A stretch of 64,000 bases of DNA from Dactylosporangium sp. AC04546 (GCF_022095675.1 NZ_JAHYSG010000031.1:1-64000); one strand, 5' to 3'. Numbered from the stretch's first letter, positions 17,711 through 27,305 are shown. The notes: generated by a model from the sequence alone, not told the origin. Numbers and translations are program-made.

Positions 17711-18802
17711 ATGACGGCCGGGTATGACCCCTCCAACCCGGTGGCTTCCGGCACCTCCGACTCGTACGAACGGCCGCGACAAGCGGACCGTGCGGCTGAC
17801 GAGCCGGAGCGACTCGGTCCACTTCCCCCGCGCATGACGTCGACCGGCTCGTTCCAGGCGGTGTCCAACACCGGGTCGATGCCGACCGGTGCGCTGCCGA
17901 CGGGGCCGGTGCCGACCGTCACAGGCGCGATGCCGACCCAGCCGACCAGCGCATGGCCGGTCTCCGGGCCGGTCTCGGGGCCGGGCCACCCGCGACCGCA
18001 CAGCGGCCCGCCGCTCGCCCCGCCCGCCCGCCGCAGCGGCACCTCGGTGTTCGCCCTGGTGCTGGCGATCGTGCTGCTCATCGTGGCCGGCGTGCAGGCG
18101 GCGTTCATCGTCAACCTGCAGGGCCGCCTCGACAAGACCGAGGACAAGCTCGCCCAGGCGCAGCAGACGGACGAGTCGCGGCTGAAGGCCCTCGAGGGCC
18201 GGGCCGACAAGCTGGAGGCGAAGACCGGCGGCAGCCTCGACGCGGCCGAGGTCGCGGCGAGCGTGCGGCCGAGCGTCTTCCGGGTCTCCACCAAGTACGC
18301 GACGGGCACCGCCTTCGCCCTCGGCAAGGAGCCGGCGGGCGGCGGCACCAACCTCATCACCAACTACCACGTGGTGCAGGAGGCGTACGAGCGCAACGAG
18401 CGCAACGTCAGCCTCGAGCGCACCGACCAGCGCTTCGGCGCGACGATCGTCGAGGTTCACCCCGACAAGGACCTGGTCGTGCTGCACACCGACGAGGTGT
18501 TCACCCGGCTCAACCCGGCGCCGGAGGTCCCGAAGGTCGGTGAGCCGGTGCTCGTCGTGGGCTCCCCGCTCGGCCTCGAGGACACCGTGACGACGGGCGT
18601 GGTGAGCGCCTTCCGCACGTTGAGCGGCGAGCAGCTGATGCAGTTCGACGCTGCGATCAACCCCGGCAACTCCGGTGGCCCGGTGTTCAACGCCAAGAAG
18701 GAGGTGGTCGGCGTCGCGACGCTCAAGGCCCGTGAGGCTGAGGGCATCGGTCTCGCGATCCCGATCACGGTCGTCTGTCAGACGGTCAACAACGTCTGCT
18801 GA
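17711..18802 (+). CDS. Membrane-anchored trypsin-like (S1C) serine protease
   Basis: A 363-residue HtrA-related protease without a PDZ domain. Residues 1-110 are a disordered cytoplasmic Pro/Ser/Thr/Gly-rich tail, 111-134 a single membrane helix, and 138-172 a predicted short coiled coil (LQGRLDKTEDKLAQAQQTDESRLKALE). The protease domain follows, with His220 (ITNYHVV), Asp254 (PDKDLVVL) and Ser321 (INPGNSGGPVF), a complete triad. It should act outside the membrane on misfolded or surface proteins. ATG 17711 is the only start that fits; the open frame further upstream has poor codon use. The downstream gene has a similar Pro-rich tail, helix and coiled-coil layout. Confidence 0.88.
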   Translation: MTAGYDPSNPVASGTSDSYERPRQADRAADEPERLGPLPPRMTSTGSFQAVSNTGSMPTGALPTGPVPTVTGAMPTQPTSAWPVSGPVSGPGHPRPHSGPPLAPPARRSGTSVFALVLAIVLLIVAGVQAAFIVNLQGRLDKTEDKLAQAQQTDESRLKALEGRADKLEAKTGGSLDAAEVAASVRPSVFRVSTKYATGTAFALGKEPAGGGTNLITNYHVVQEAYERNERNVSLERTDQRFGATIVEVHPDKDLVVLHTDEVFTRLNPAPEVPKVGEPVLVVGSPLGLEDTVTTGVVSAFRTLSGEQLMQFDAAINPGNSGGPVFNAKKEVVGVATLKAREAEGIGLAIPITVVCQTVNNVC

Positions 18803-18858
18803 GCCGTAGTCCCCGAACCACCCGCCGTCGCGTCCCGGTCGCGGCGGTCGTACGAAGC

Positions 18859-18880
18859 CCGCCGGGGCGCTGCCCGGCGG
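18859..18880 (+). other. Leader hairpin just before a ribosome-binding site
   Basis: CCGCCGGG (18859-18866) and CCCGGCGG (18873-18880) are perfectly complementary around a 6-nt loop. The stem ends 6 nt before the AGGAGGA ribosome site of the next gene. A second G/C stem precedes it near 18820-18847. It could end the protease transcript or set translation of the next gene; the sequence does not decide. Confidence 0.4.
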
Positions 18881-18898
18881 ACCATCAGGAGGAAGCAG

Positions 18899-19783
18899 AT
18901 GTCATACCCCGGACCCCCCCAGGGGAACCCTAACGAGGGATACGGCTACCCCGACCCCAACGCGCCCGCCGGGGCCTACCCGCCCCCGCCGCAGCCGGGG
19001 TACCCGGCTCCGCCGCAGCCGGCATACCCGGCACCGCAGCAGCCGACGTACGACCAGCCGGCGTACCAGGCACCGCAGCAGCCGACGTACGACCAGCCGG
19101 TGTCGCCGTTCGGCGGCTCCGTGCCGCCGCAGGCCGCCCCGGTGCACGACCAGGGCACCGCGCAGCTGCCGCAGTACGGCGGCGAGGGCTCCTACAGCCT
19201 CGACCCGTCGGTCTCGGCCCCGCCGACCGCCCCGATGATGGGCCAGCCGCCGATGTCGGCCCCGCCGATGTCGGGCCCGCCCATGTCCGGGCCGCCGAAC
19301 ACGTTCGGCCCGGTCTCCGGCCCGCCCGGATACCCGGCGCAGCCGGTGTCGTACCCGCCGGTCGAGCCGCCGAAGAAGCGCGGCGTCGCCGTCCCGATCC
19401 TGGCCAGCCTGCTCGCGCTCGCCGTCATCGCGGCCGGCGTCTTCGTCGGCCTCTACGTCGACAAGAGCGGCAAGCTGGACAAGTCGGAGAAGCTCGCGGC
19501 CGACCGTCAGGTGACGATCGACAACACCAACAAGGAGCTCGACACCACGAAGGCCGACCTCAAGTCGAAGGCCGACGACCTCGCCAAGGCCCAGCAGGAC
19601 CTGCGCGGCACCCAGGCCGACAGCACCGAGGCCAAGCGCCAGCGTGACGTCATCGGCACCTGCCTGAAGCTGCTGCTCGAGGCGCTGGAGGCGGCCAACA
19701 AGGGCGACCAGACCACGATGCAGAACAAGCTCAACGAGATGGACAAGCCGTGCAACGAGGCTGAGGTCCTGCTCGGGATTTGA
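18899..19783 (+). CDS. Pro-rich, membrane-anchored coiled-coil protein of unknown function
   Basis: A 294-residue protein starting at ATG 18899 behind AGGAGGAAG. Residues 1-160 are rich in Pro, Gln, Tyr and Gly, with an internal 39-bp DNA repeat (APQQPTYDQPAYQ, then APQQPTYDQPV) and runs of PPMSGPPMSGPP. A membrane helix (VAVPILASLLALAVIAAGVFVGLYV) follows at about 162-187. A coiled coil comes next (KSEKLAADRQVTIDNTNKEL, then DLKSKADDLAKAQQDL) and a C-terminal helical part has two Cys. The layout parallels the upstream protease and suggests a shared cell-envelope role. No enzymatic signature is present. Confidence 0.75.
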   Translation: MSYPGPPQGNPNEGYGYPDPNAPAGAYPPPPQPGYPAPPQPAYPAPQQPTYDQPAYQAPQQPTYDQPVSPFGGSVPPQAAPVHDQGTAQLPQYGGEGSYSLDPSVSAPPTAPMMGQPPMSAPPMSGPPMSGPPNTFGPVSGPPGYPAQPVSYPPVEPPKKRGVAVPILASLLALAVIAAGVFVGLYVDKSGKLDKSEKLAADRQVTIDNTNKELDTTKADLKSKADDLAKAQQDLRGTQADSTEAKRQRDVIGTCLKLLLEALEAANKGDQTTMQNKLNEMDKPCNEAEVLLGI

Positions 19784-19798
19784 TCCCGCTCGTGACGA

Positions 19799-19823
19799 GG
19801 CCGGCACCCACCGGGTGCCGGCC
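19799..19823. terminator. Intrinsic terminator between convergent genes
   Basis: GGCCGGCACCC (19799-19809) and GGGTGCCGGCC (19813-19823) form a perfect 11-bp stem with a 3-nt loop, followed by TTTGT on the plus strand. It lies 16 nt after the coiled-coil gene stop and 5 nt before the stop of the convergent DUF3000 gene, so it can serve both. Confidence 0.85.
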
Positions 19824-19827
19824 TTTG

Positions 19828-20379
19828 TCATGCCCTGAGCGCGGTCACGCCCGGCGGTGGCAGGCCGGCCGTCGAGGCCAGCAGCGCGCACCAGGCGTGG
19901 ACGTGGGCCTGGAGGTCGTCGTCGGTCGGCGTCCACGAGGCCCGGATCTCGAGGTCGGCCGCGGCCGGCGGGCCGGCCAGGTCGCCGAAGCGGGTCGACA
20001 GGGTCTGCGTGATGGTCCCGCCGATCGCCGTGTAGGCGGCGTGGTGCCCCTCGAGCGCGTCGGTGAGCCAGCTCCAGCCGACGCCGGGCAGCAGCGGGTC
20101 GGCGGCGAGCTCCGCCTCGAGCTCGGCCGTCACATAGGTCACGAACCGCATCGTGCCGTCCCATGCGTCGTGGCCGGCCGGGTCGTGCAGCAGGATCAGC
20201 CGCCCGGTGGCCACCTCGTCCCCCTGGCGCAGCACCGTGCCGCCGAGCGCGTGCGCATAGGGCGCCAGGCGCTGGGGCGCCGGCACCTCCTCCAGGGTGA
20301 TCTCCGGCCGGGCGGTCACGGCACGCAGCTCCTCCACCGCCCGGGTGAACGTGGGGGGAGTCGCGGTCGATGGCGCCAT
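19828..20379 (-). CDS. DUF3000 family protein
   Basis: A 183-residue protein of the actinobacterial DUF3000 family, whose members are typically found beside hemE and rnd as here. Conserved stretches include PEITLEEVPAPQRLAPYAHAL, RLILLHDPAGHDAWDGTMRFVTYVTAELE and GGTITQTLSTRFGDL. No signal peptide, membrane segment or known catalytic site is visible. The gene is divergent from hemE across 80 nt. The biochemical role is unknown; the constant neighbourhood suggests a link to heme supply or RNA processing, which is inference. Confidence 0.85.
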   Translation of the reverse strand: MAPSTATPPTFTRAVEELRAVTARPEITLEEVPAPQRLAPYAHALGGTVLRQGDEVATGRLILLHDPAGHDAWDGTMRFVTYVTAELEAELAADPLLPGVGWSWLTDALEGHHAAYTAIGGTITQTLSTRFGDLAGPPAAADLEIRASWTPTDDDLQAHVHAWCALLASTAGLPPPGVTALRA

Positions 20380-20459
20380 AACGGAAGACTAAGAGAGAAA
20401 GTCGCGAAGGGGGTGCCGCCGCGCCGCCGCGCTGCGCCGAGTGAAACGATGGTCGCGCT

Positions 20460-21473
20460 ATGGATGACACGACGAAGGTCCTGCTGCGCGCCGCCCGAGG
20501 CGAGGCGGTGCCGCACACCCCGGTCTGGTTCATGCGTCAGGCGGGCCGGTCCCTGCCCGAGTATCGCGAGGTCCGGGCCGGGATCGGGATGCTGGAGTCC
20601 TGCCGCCGGCCCGATCTGGTCACCGAGATCACCCTCCAGCCGGTCCGCCGCCACGGCGTCGACGCGGCCATCCTGTTCAGCGACATCGTGGTGCCGCTGC
20701 AGGCCGCCGGTGTCGACCTCGACATCGTCGCCGGCACCGGCCCCGTCGTGGCGCGCCCGGTGCGCACCATGGCCGACGTCGAGGCGATCCGGCCGCTGGA
20801 GCCCGAGGCCGTCGAGTTCGTCGCCGAGGCCGTCCGCCAGCTCCAGCGCGAGCTCGGCCACACCGCGCTGATCGGCTTCGCGGGCGCGCCGTTCACCCTG
20901 GCCAGCTACCTCGTCGAGGGCGGGCCCTCGAAGCACCACGTGCTGACCAAGGCCCTCATGCTGGGTGCGCCCGACGTCTGGCACGCGCTGTGCACCCGCC
21001 TGGCCGACATCACCCGCACCTTCCTGCGGGTGCAGGTCGACGCGGGGGTCGACGCGATCCAGCTCTTCGACTCGTGGGCGGGGGCGCTGTCGGAGGCCGA
21101 CTATCGGCGCTCGGTCCTGCCCCACTCGGCGAGCGTGCTGCGGAGCCTGCCGGAGGTTCCCAAGATTCATTTCGGCGTGGGTACCGCGGAGCTGCTCGCC
21201 GCCATGGGCGAGGCGGGCGCCGACGTGGTGGGCGTCGACTGGCGCACGCCGCTCGACGTCGCTGCCGGCCGCGTGCCGGGCAAGGCCGTCCAGGGCAACC
21301 TCGACCCCGCGGTGCTCTTCGCCCCCTGGGAGGTCGTCGAGCAGGAGGCCCGCCGAGTGCTGGCGGAGGGGGCCAAGGCTCCCGGCCACATCTTCAACCT
21401 CGGCCACGGCGTGCTGCCCGAGACCGACCCGGACGTGCTGACCCGCCTGGTCGAGCTGATCCACACCGTCTAG
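20460..21473 (+). CDS. hemE: Uroporphyrinogen decarboxylase
   Basis: A 337-residue enzyme that removes four carboxyl groups from uroporphyrinogen III to give coproporphyrinogen III. The signature [13 protein letters not shown] is at residues 23-35; further conserved blocks are [13 protein letters not shown] (substrate-binding Asp), [28 protein letters not shown] and [13 protein letters not shown]. Length is close to the family norm of about 350. ATG 20460 is used; it is the last ATG before the conserved start. With cgoX and chdC nearby it supplies the coproporphyrin-dependent heme route. Confidence 0.97.
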   Translation: MDDTTKVLLRAARGEAVPHTPVWFMRQAGRSLPEYREVRAGIGMLESCRRPDLVTEITLQPVRRHGVDAAILFSDIVVPLQAAGVDLDIVAGTGPVVARPVRTMADVEAIRPLEPEAVEFVAEAVRQLQRELGHTALIGFAGAPFTLASYLVEGGPSKHHVLTKALMLGAPDVWHALCTRLADITRTFLRVQVDAGVDAIQLFDSWAGALSEADYRRSVLPHSASVLRSLPEVPKIHFGVGTAELLAAMGEAGADVVGVDWRTPLDVAAGRVPGKAVQGNLDPAVLFAPWEVVEQEARRVLAEGAKAPGHIFNLGHGVLPETDPDVLTRLVELIHTV

Positions 21474-21494
21474 CCGACCTGGTAGGGGCGCTTC

Positions 21495-22517
21495 CTAGCG
21501 GTCGGAGGGCACCCAGCGCGGCCAGCCGTGATCGCCGGCCAGCTGGGCCAGGCGCGAGGCGAGCATCAGGCCCGTGGCCGAGGCGTTGCCGAGCAGGCGG
21601 TCGTGCACCTGCTCGGCGACCTCGGGCGCCCGGTACTCGGCGTGTTCGAGCAGCTGGAGCGTCACCGACCACCAGTAGCGGTCCTCGTCGGTGGCGTGCG
21701 GCGCGCCGGCCCGGAACCAGTCGGCCAGGCCGTCGAGCAGGTCGTCGCCGATGCCGTCGGGGTCGGTGAGCCGCAGCGCCGCGCACACCCGGGCCACGAC
21801 GTCGTCGTCCCAGCCCGACAGGTGCCCGCGCACCAGCGTGTGCAGCGACGAGTGCCCGAGGGCGCCCGCGGCGTCGATCTCCAGCGAGTACACGTTGTCG
21901 CGGGCCAGCCGCTCGTACAGCACCGGCAGCACCCGCTCGTCACGCCGCCGGGCCAGCCCGAGCAGGGCCTCGCAGCGGGTGTCGTCGTGCGGGTCGTCGA
22001 GCCGGGCGACCAGCGCCTCGCGGACCTTCGGCTCGTCCACTTCGGACAGCTGGGTGCCGAGCGCGAAGCAGGCCCAGTCGCGCACGTCGTCGTCCAGGTC
22101 GCCACTCAGCGTGAGCAGCGCCGCCACGGTCTCGTCCGGCGTGGCCTCCCCGAGCACGCTCGGCAGGGCCTGGGCCACGGCCCGCCGCACGCGCGCGTCG
22201 GTGTGCCGCGCGAGCGGCAGCAGCAACGGCAACGCGGCGTCGTCGTAGCACCACGCTACGGCGTCGGCCAGCTCGGCCGGGGTTGTCGTAGGGGACTGCA
22301 GCAGGGCGGCGATGGTGCGGGCGGTCGGCTCGGCGTCGTCGACCGGGATCGCCCGTGCGCCCAGCCCGGAGACGTCCGCGAGCTCGCCGAGGTCGGCGAG
22401 GTCCGCGAGGCCGGCGATCACCTCGGCGAGCGGGTCGAGCCCATATGCATCGGCAAGATGCCGTTGCGGGTCGCCCGGCTCGTCGGGTGACGGTCTGGAG
22501 GACGCGAGGTCGCTCAT
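21495..22517 (-). CDS. HEAT-repeat protein
   Basis: A 340-residue acidic protein built of helical HEAT-like repeats: ARRAVAQALPSVLGEATPDETVAALLTLSGDLDDDVRDWACFALGTQL, then VREALVARLDDPHDDTRCEALLGLARRRDERVLPVL. Such repeats normally bind proteins. It starts at ATG 22517 (MSDLASSRPSPDEPGD); the longer open frame upstream is not supported by codon use. It converges with hemE across 21 nt with no obvious terminator. A 17-bp palindrome lies about 100 bp upstream of its start. Function unknown. Confidence 0.8.
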   Translation of the reverse strand: MSDLASSRPSPDEPGDPQRHLADAYGLDPLAEVIAGLADLADLGELADVSGLGARAIPVDDAEPTARTIAALLQSPTTTPAELADAVAWCYDDAALPLLLPLARHTDARVRRAVAQALPSVLGEATPDETVAALLTLSGDLDDDVRDWACFALGTQLSEVDEPKVREALVARLDDPHDDTRCEALLGLARRRDERVLPVLYERLARDNVYSLEIDAAGALGHSSLHTLVRGHLSGWDDDVVARVCAALRLTDPDGIGDDLLDGLADWFRAGAPHATDEDRYWWSVTLQLLEHAEYRAPEVAEQVHDRLLGNASATGLMLASRLAQLAGDHGWPRWVPSDR

Positions 22518-22617
22518 CCGTGAGAGTGTGCGCGCCTCGGGCGAGATCTTCCAGAGGGGTTCGCCCCACAGGTGGACATCGCCTCCCCCGGCATCACCCG
22601 AGTCGCCGACATATCGA

Positions 22618-22634
22618 CGCACATCGGATGTGCG
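22618..22634. promoter_or_regulatory. 17-bp palindrome upstream of the HEAT-repeat gene
   Basis: CGCACATCGGATGTGCG has perfect 7-bp arms around CGG. It is flanked by CATATCG on the left and CGACATG on the right, which extend the symmetry imperfectly. It lies between two minus-strand genes, after the SDR stop and 101 bp upstream of the HEAT-repeat start, a normal place for an operator. The binding protein is unknown. Confidence 0.45.
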
Positions 22635-22664
22635 ACATGCCACTCCCGGGGGATGCTCCCGCGC

Positions 22665-23423
22665 TCAGCGCCCCCGGCTCTCCAGGCGCAGCGACTGCCA
22701 CGAGCCGTCGGCCGCCCAGCCGCCGTCGACGGACAAGGTCGCGCCGTTGACGAAGCCGCTCTTCGCCGGGTCGGCCAGGAACGCCACGGCCCGCGCGATG
22801 TCGTCGGGCTGGGCGAACCGGCCCATCGGCACATGGTCGGTGATGTCGCCGTCACCATAGGCACCCGAGCTCTGCGACTCGTCGTCCATCTCGGTCTTCA
22901 CCCAGCCGGGGCACACCGCGTTGACCCGGACACCCCGCCCGCCCCACTCGACCGCGAGCGTGCGCGTGAGCCCGACCAGCCCGTGCTTGCTGGCGTTATA
23001 GGCCACCCGGTCGGCGACGCCGAACAGGCCCGCGACGGACGCGATGTTGACGATCGAGCCGGTGCCGCGCACCAGCATCCGCCGGCCGAACGCCTGGCAC
23101 AGCAGGAACGGCCCGGTCAGGTTGACCTCCAGCACCCGCCGCCACTGCGCCGCACCGGTGTCCTCCGCCGGCGCGATCGACGCGATGCCGGCGTTGTTGA
23201 CCAGCACGTCGGTGCGCCCGAACCGGGCCTCGACCTCGGCCACGAACTGCGCCACGTCGGCCTCGTCGGACACGTCGCCCACGAACGTCAGCCCGTCGAG
23301 CCCGAGGACCGGCTGCCGGTCGAACAGGGCCAGCGCATAGCCCTCCTCCGCCAGGACCTCGGCCGTCCGCCGCCCGATGCCCTGCGCCGCGCCGGTGACG
23401 ATTGCCACTCGCTCTTCCGTCAT
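22665..23423 (-). CDS. Short-chain dehydrogenase/reductase (SDR)
   Basis: A 252-residue classical SDR. Cofactor site TGAAQGIG at residues 10-17, NNAGIASI, the catalytic Ser region GSIVNIASVAGLFG, Tyr and Lys in YNASKHG, and VNAVCPGWVKTEM are all present. The C-terminus has the usual NGATLSVDGGW. Members interconvert alcohols and ketones; the substrate cannot be read from the sequence. ATG 23423 is 22 nt from the divergent protoporphyrinogen oxidase-type gene, so the two promoters overlap. Whether it has any link to heme synthesis is unknown. Confidence 0.9.
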   Translation of the reverse strand: MTEERVAIVTGAAQGIGRRTAEVLAEEGYALALFDRQPVLGLDGLTFVGDVSDEADVAQFVAEVEARFGRTDVLVNNAGIASIAPAEDTGAAQWRRVLEVNLTGPFLLCQAFGRRMLVRGTGSIVNIASVAGLFGVADRVAYNASKHGLVGLTRTLAVEWGGRGVRVNAVCPGWVKTEMDDESQSSGAYGDGDITDHVPMGRFAQPDDIARAVAFLADPAKSGFVNGATLSVDGGWAADGSWQSLRLESRGR

Positions 23424-23445
23424 GCCGCGACAATAGACTCGGGGT

Positions 23446-24777
23446 ATGACAAAGCGCGTCGTGGTCGTCGGCGGCGGCATCGCCGGCCTGGCCGCGGCGC
23501 AGCGCCTCCATGAGCGCGGCCTCGCCGTCGTCCTGGTCGACCGCGGTGAGCGCACGGGTGGCAAGCTGCGCACCGGCACCCTGGCCGGCGGCCCGGTCGA
23601 GCATGGCGCCGAGTCGTTCCTCATGGCCGCGCCCGAGGGCGGTCCCAGCGCCGCCGTCCGGCTGGCGGGCGCCGCCGGCCTGGCCGGCGCCGTGGTGCAT
23701 CCGACCCCCGCGCGCGCCGCGGTGGCCCTCGACGGCGGCCTGCGCGACCTGCCGACCGGCACCCTCATGGGCATTCCGTTGGATTCGGCGGCACCGGACG
23801 AGCCGTCCGCCGCCCCCCTGCTTCCGCCCGGCGGTGACGTCACCGTGGGTGAGCTGGTCCGGCCGCGCCGCGGCGACGCCGTCGTGGACCACTACGTCGA
23901 GCCGCTGCTGGGCGGGGTCTACGCCGGCCGGGCCGACCGTCTGTCGCTGCGCATGGCCCTGCCGAAGCTCGCCGCCGCGGCCGAGCGGTCCCACACGCTC
24001 ACCGACGCGCTGCGGTCCGCCGTGGCGGCGCCGTCCGGCGGGCCGGTCTTCGGGACCATCGACGGCGGCATGAGCCGGCTCACCGACGCCGTCACCGCCG
24101 CGCTGCCCGACGTGCGCCTCGGGTCGACCGTCCGCGACCTGCGCCGCCACGGCGCCGGCTGGCGGCTCACCGTCGGCTCGACCCACGACCCCGTCGCCGT
24201 CGACGCCGACGGCGTGGTGCTCGCCGTCCCGGCCGCGCCGGCCGCCCGCCTGCTGTCCACTGTGGATGGCCTGGCCGGGGTGCCGCTGGAGTACGCCTCG
24301 GTGGCGCTGGTCGCGCTCGCCCTGCCGGCGACGAAGCTGCCCGAGCTGTCGGGCTTCCTGGTGCCGGTGACCGAGGGGTTCGCCGTCAAGGCGGTTACGT
24401 TCTTCGACCAGAAGTGGGCCCACCTGCACCGCCCCGGCGTCACGCTGCTGCGGGCGTCGGTCGGCCGGCACGGCGACGAGCAGCAACTCCAGCGCACCGA
24501 CGACAACCTGGTCGCCCTGGTCCGCCATGAGCTGGCCGTGCTGCTCGGCGTCGACGCGCTGCCCGACCCCGTCGCCGGCGCGGTGTACCGGTGGGGTGGG
24601 GCGCTCCCGCAGTACACCCCGCACCATCAGGACCGCGTGCGGGCATTGCGCGAGGCATTGGGCCGCCACCCGGCGATCGCCGTGGCCGGTGCGGCGTACG
24701 ACGGTGTGGGCATTCCCGCCTGCATCACGTCCGGCTGGGCCGCCGCCGACGCGGTCCTCGAGGGGCTGGGAGAATAG
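23446..24777 (+). CDS. cgoX: Coproporphyrinogen III / protoporphyrinogen oxidase
   Basis: A 443-residue FAD enzyme of the HemY/HemG family. The dinucleotide motif [17 protein letters not shown] starts at residue 4, followed by the [13 protein letters not shown] strand and the C-terminal FAD contact near [20 protein letters not shown]. In actinobacteria this enzyme oxidises coproporphyrinogen III to coproporphyrin III, ahead of ferrochelatase and ChdC. Older annotations call it hemY or hemG. The stop is 4 nt before the chdC start, so they form an operon. Confidence 0.94.
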   Translation: MTKRVVVVGGGIAGLAAAQRLHERGLAVVLVDRGERTGGKLRTGTLAGGPVEHGAESFLMAAPEGGPSAAVRLAGAAGLAGAVVHPTPARAAVALDGGLRDLPTGTLMGIPLDSAAPDEPSAAPLLPPGGDVTVGELVRPRRGDAVVDHYVEPLLGGVYAGRADRLSLRMALPKLAAAAERSHTLTDALRSAVAAPSGGPVFGTIDGGMSRLTDAVTAALPDVRLGSTVRDLRRHGAGWRLTVGSTHDPVAVDADGVVLAVPAAPAARLLSTVDGLAGVPLEYASVALVALALPATKLPELSGFLVPVTEGFAVKAVTFFDQKWAHLHRPGVTLLRASVGRHGDEQQLQRTDDNLVALVRHELAVLLGVDALPDPVAGAVYRWGGALPQYTPHHQDRVRALREALGRHPAIAVAGAAYDGVGIPACITSGWAAADAVLEGLGE

Positions 24778-24781
24778 CCGC

Positions 24782-25483
24782 ATGACGACCACCAACGCCG
24801 CTCGCATCCGCGAGCTGAACGACTCCATCCGCTACACGATGTGGTCCGTCTTCCGCGCGTCGACCCCCGTCGATCCGGCCCGCCGCGACGAGATCGGCGC
24901 CGAGGCGACGGCGTTCTTCGCCGACCTGGCGGCCAAGGACGTGGTGGTCCGCGGCACGTACGACGTGGCCGGCCTGCGCGCCGACGCCGACCTGATGGTC
25001 TGGTGGCACGCGCCGAGCGCCGAGGCCCTCCAGGAGGCGTATGCGGCGCTGCGCCGCACCACGCTGGGCACCCTGTTGACGCCTGTGTGGTCGCAGATGG
25101 CCCTGCACCGCCCGGCCGAGTTCAACAAGAGCCACATCCCGGCCTTCCTGGCCGACGAGCACGCCCGCGCGTGGGTCTGCGTGTATCCGTTCGTGCGCTC
25201 CTACGAGTGGTACCTGCTGCCGGACGAGGAGCGCCGCGCGATGCTCGCTGAGCACGGCCAGCAGGCCCGCGGCTTCCCGGACGTCCGCGCGAACACGGTG
25301 GCGAGCTTCGCCCTGGGCGACTACGAGTGGATGCTGGCCTTCGAGGCGGACGACCTGCACCGCATCGTGGACCTGATGCGCGAGCTGCGCGCGTCGAGCG
25401 CCCGCCGCCACGTCCGCGAGGAGGTCCCGTTCTACACGGGCCGCCGCCGCGAGATCGCCGACCTGGTCGCCAACCTCCCGTAG
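24782..25483 (+). CDS. chdC: Hydrogen peroxide-dependent heme synthase (coproheme decarboxylase)
   Basis: A 233-residue protein of the chlorite dismutase-like HemQ/ChdC family that decarboxylates coproheme III to heme b with peroxide. Seen: [16 protein letters not shown] at the start, [29 protein letters not shown], and [29 protein letters not shown]; the MLAEHG His is in the position expected of the heme ligand. Length is typical for the actinobacterial form. ATG 24782 is 4 nt after the cgoX stop. Together with hemE this covers the late coproporphyrin-dependent steps except ferrochelatase (hemH), which is not in the window. Confidence 0.95.
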   Translation: MTTTNAARIRELNDSIRYTMWSVFRASTPVDPARRDEIGAEATAFFADLAAKDVVVRGTYDVAGLRADADLMVWWHAPSAEALQEAYAALRRTTLGTLLTPVWSQMALHRPAEFNKSHIPAFLADEHARAWVCVYPFVRSYEWYLLPDEERRAMLAEHGQQARGFPDVRANTVASFALGDYEWMLAFEADDLHRIVDLMRELRASSARRHVREEVPFYTGRRREIADLVANLP

Positions 25484-25487
25484 GCGC

Positions 25488-25919
25488 TCAGGCGGCGGGG
25501 CGGCGCATGTGGATGTGCTCGATGCCGTCCTCCAGGAACGGGGCGCCCTCCGCCGTGAAGCCGAAGCGTTCGTAGAGGCGCATCGCCTCCGTCTGGGCGT
25601 CCAGGACGACCTCGCGGCCCGGGCCGATGTGGGCCAGTGCCTCCGCCATGAGGCGGCCGGCCAGGCCCTGGCCCCGGGCGGCCTTCGCGGTCACGACGCG
25701 GCCGATGCGGGCCACGCCGCCCGGGTCGGCGAGGACCCGCAGGTACGCGGCCGGGGTGCCGTGCTCGTCGTCCAGCCACAGGTGCGCCGTGGTCGGCTCC
25801 AGGTCGCGGCCGTCCAGCTCCGGGTAGGCGCAGCGCTGCTCCACCACGAAGACGTCGCAGCGGAGCTTGAGCAGGGCATAGAGACGGTACGGGTCCAGGT
25901 CCGCGAAGTGTGCCAGCAC
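25488..25919 (-). CDS. ElaA-type GNAT acetyltransferase
   Basis: A 143-residue single-domain GNAT. LYALLKLRCDVFVVEQRCAYPELDGRD is typical of the ElaA subgroup, and the acetyl-CoA binding motif is RVVTAKAARGQGLAGRLM. The C-terminal strand reads YERFGFTAEGAPFLEDGIEHIHM. It should transfer an acyl group from acyl-CoA to a small amine or protein; the substrate is unknown. GTG 25919 is the start. Its stop is only 4 nt from the convergent chdC stop, leaving no room for a separate terminator. Confidence 0.88.
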   Translation of the reverse strand: MLAHFADLDPYRLYALLKLRCDVFVVEQRCAYPELDGRDLEPTTAHLWLDDEHGTPAAYLRVLADPGGVARIGRVVTAKAARGQGLAGRLMAEALAHIGPGREVVLDAQTEAMRLYERFGFTAEGAPFLEDGIEHIHMRRPAA

Positions 25920-25943
25920 GCGCGCGATCCTACCGATCCCCGG

Positions 25944-27305
25944 TCAGTCCCCGGCGAGCTTCTCGGCGGCCTTCCGAGCGGCGATCAGGATCGGGTCCCA
26001 GACCGGGGCGAACGGCGGGGCGTACGACAGGTCGAGGGCCGTCATCTCCTCGACCGTCATCCCGTGCCACAGGGCCACCGCCAAGGCGTCGATGCGCTTC
26101 GCGGCGCCCTCCTGGCCGACGATCTGGCCGCCCAGGAAGCGGCCCGTGGTGCGTTCGGCGATGATCTTCGTCTTGATGGTGCGGGCGCCCGGGAAGTAGC
26201 CGGCGCGGGTCGTCGACTCCGTCACCACGCTGAACGTGCTGAAGCCGGCCGCCTCCGCCTCGGCCGTGGTCAGGCCGGTGCGGGCCACCTCGTGCGAGCA
26301 CAGCTTCGACACGGCCGTGCCGACGACGCCGGGGAAGGTGGCGTAGCCGCCGCCGATGTTGATGCCGATCGCCCGGCCCTGCTTGTTCGCGTGGGTACCG
26401 AGCGCGACCGCCACCGGCCGCTGCGACACCAGGTGCAGCGTCTCCACGCAGTCGCCGCCCGCCCAGACTCCGGCCACGGACGTGCGCATGCGGCGGTCGA
26501 CCCGGATGCCGCCGGTGGAGCCCACGTCGATGCCGGCCGCGGCGGCGAGCCCGCTGTTCGGGCGGGTGCCCAGGCCGAGGATGACGATGTCGGCGGGGAT
26601 CTCGCCGGCCGTCGTGTGCACGGCGGTCACCCGGCCGCCGCTGCCGGCGAAGCCGGTGAGCCGCTCGCCGAGCCGCAGCCGGACGCCTTCGCGCTCCAGA
26701 GCAAGGGCCACCAGGGCGCCCATGTCCGGGTCGAGCGTGCGCATCGGCTGCTCCGCCGCGTCGACCAGCGTGACGTCGAGGCCGTGGCGCAGCATCGCCT
26801 CGGCCATCTCCAGCCCGATGTAGCCGCCGCCGACGACGACGGCGTGCCGGGGGGCGTGGCGTTCGAGGTACCCGAGGATCCGGATGCCGTCGTCGAGTGT
26901 CTGCACGCCGTGGATGCCGGCCAGCACCGCGCCCGGCACCTCGGGCCGAGCGGGCGTGCCGCCGGTCGCGATGACGAGCTGGTCGAAGGGCTCGCGGTAC
27001 TCGCGGGCGGCGTCGCGCACCACCACCTCGCGCCGGTCGGTGTCGATCGCCAGCACCTCGCTGCCGAGCCGCAGGTCGATCTGCTGGCGCTCGCGGAACT
27101 CCTCCGGCCGCCGGGCGATCAGCGCGTCCACGTCGTCGACGTCGCCGGCGACGAGGTACGGGATGCCGCAGGCCGAGTAGGACGCGTGCTGCCCGCGCTC
27201 GAACGCCACGATCGCCAGGTCGTCGGCCGGGCGTCGCCGGCGCGCCTGCGAGGCCGCGCTCATCCCTGCGGCGTCGCCGCCGATCACCACCAGTCGCTCG
27301 CTCAC
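25944..27305 (-). CDS. FAD-dependent pyridine nucleotide-disulfide oxidoreductase, CoA-disulfide-reductase-like
   Basis: A 453-residue flavoprotein. FAD motif VVIGGDAAGMSAASQ (residues 6-20); single redox Cys46 in YSACGIPYL as in CoA-disulfide reductases and NADH oxidases; NAD(P)H motif VVVGGGYIGLEMAEAM; second FAD contact VWAGGDCVETLHLV; and the dimerisation domain from about 330 with KTKIIAERTTGRFLGGQIVG. The one-Cys active site separates it from glutathione reductase types. Likely roles are low-molecular-weight thiol recycling or water-forming NADH oxidation. GTG 27305 is the start. Confidence 0.9.
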   Translation of the reverse strand: MSERLVVIGGDAAGMSAASQARRRRPADDLAIVAFERGQHASYSACGIPYLVAGDVDDVDALIARRPEEFRERQQIDLRLGSEVLAIDTDRREVVVRDAAREYREPFDQLVIATGGTPARPEVPGAVLAGIHGVQTLDDGIRILGYLERHAPRHAVVVGGGYIGLEMAEAMLRHGLDVTLVDAAEQPMRTLDPDMGALVALALEREGVRLRLGERLTGFAGSGGRVTAVHTTAGEIPADIVILGLGTRPNSGLAAAAGIDVGSTGGIRVDRRMRTSVAGVWAGGDCVETLHLVSQRPVAVALGTHANKQGRAIGINIGGGYATFPGVVGTAVSKLCSHEVARTGLTTAEAEAAGFSTFSVVTESTTRAGYFPGARTIKTKIIAERTTGRFLGGQIVGQEGAAKRIDALAVALWHGMTVEEMTALDLSYAPPFAPVWDPILIAARKAAEKLAGD

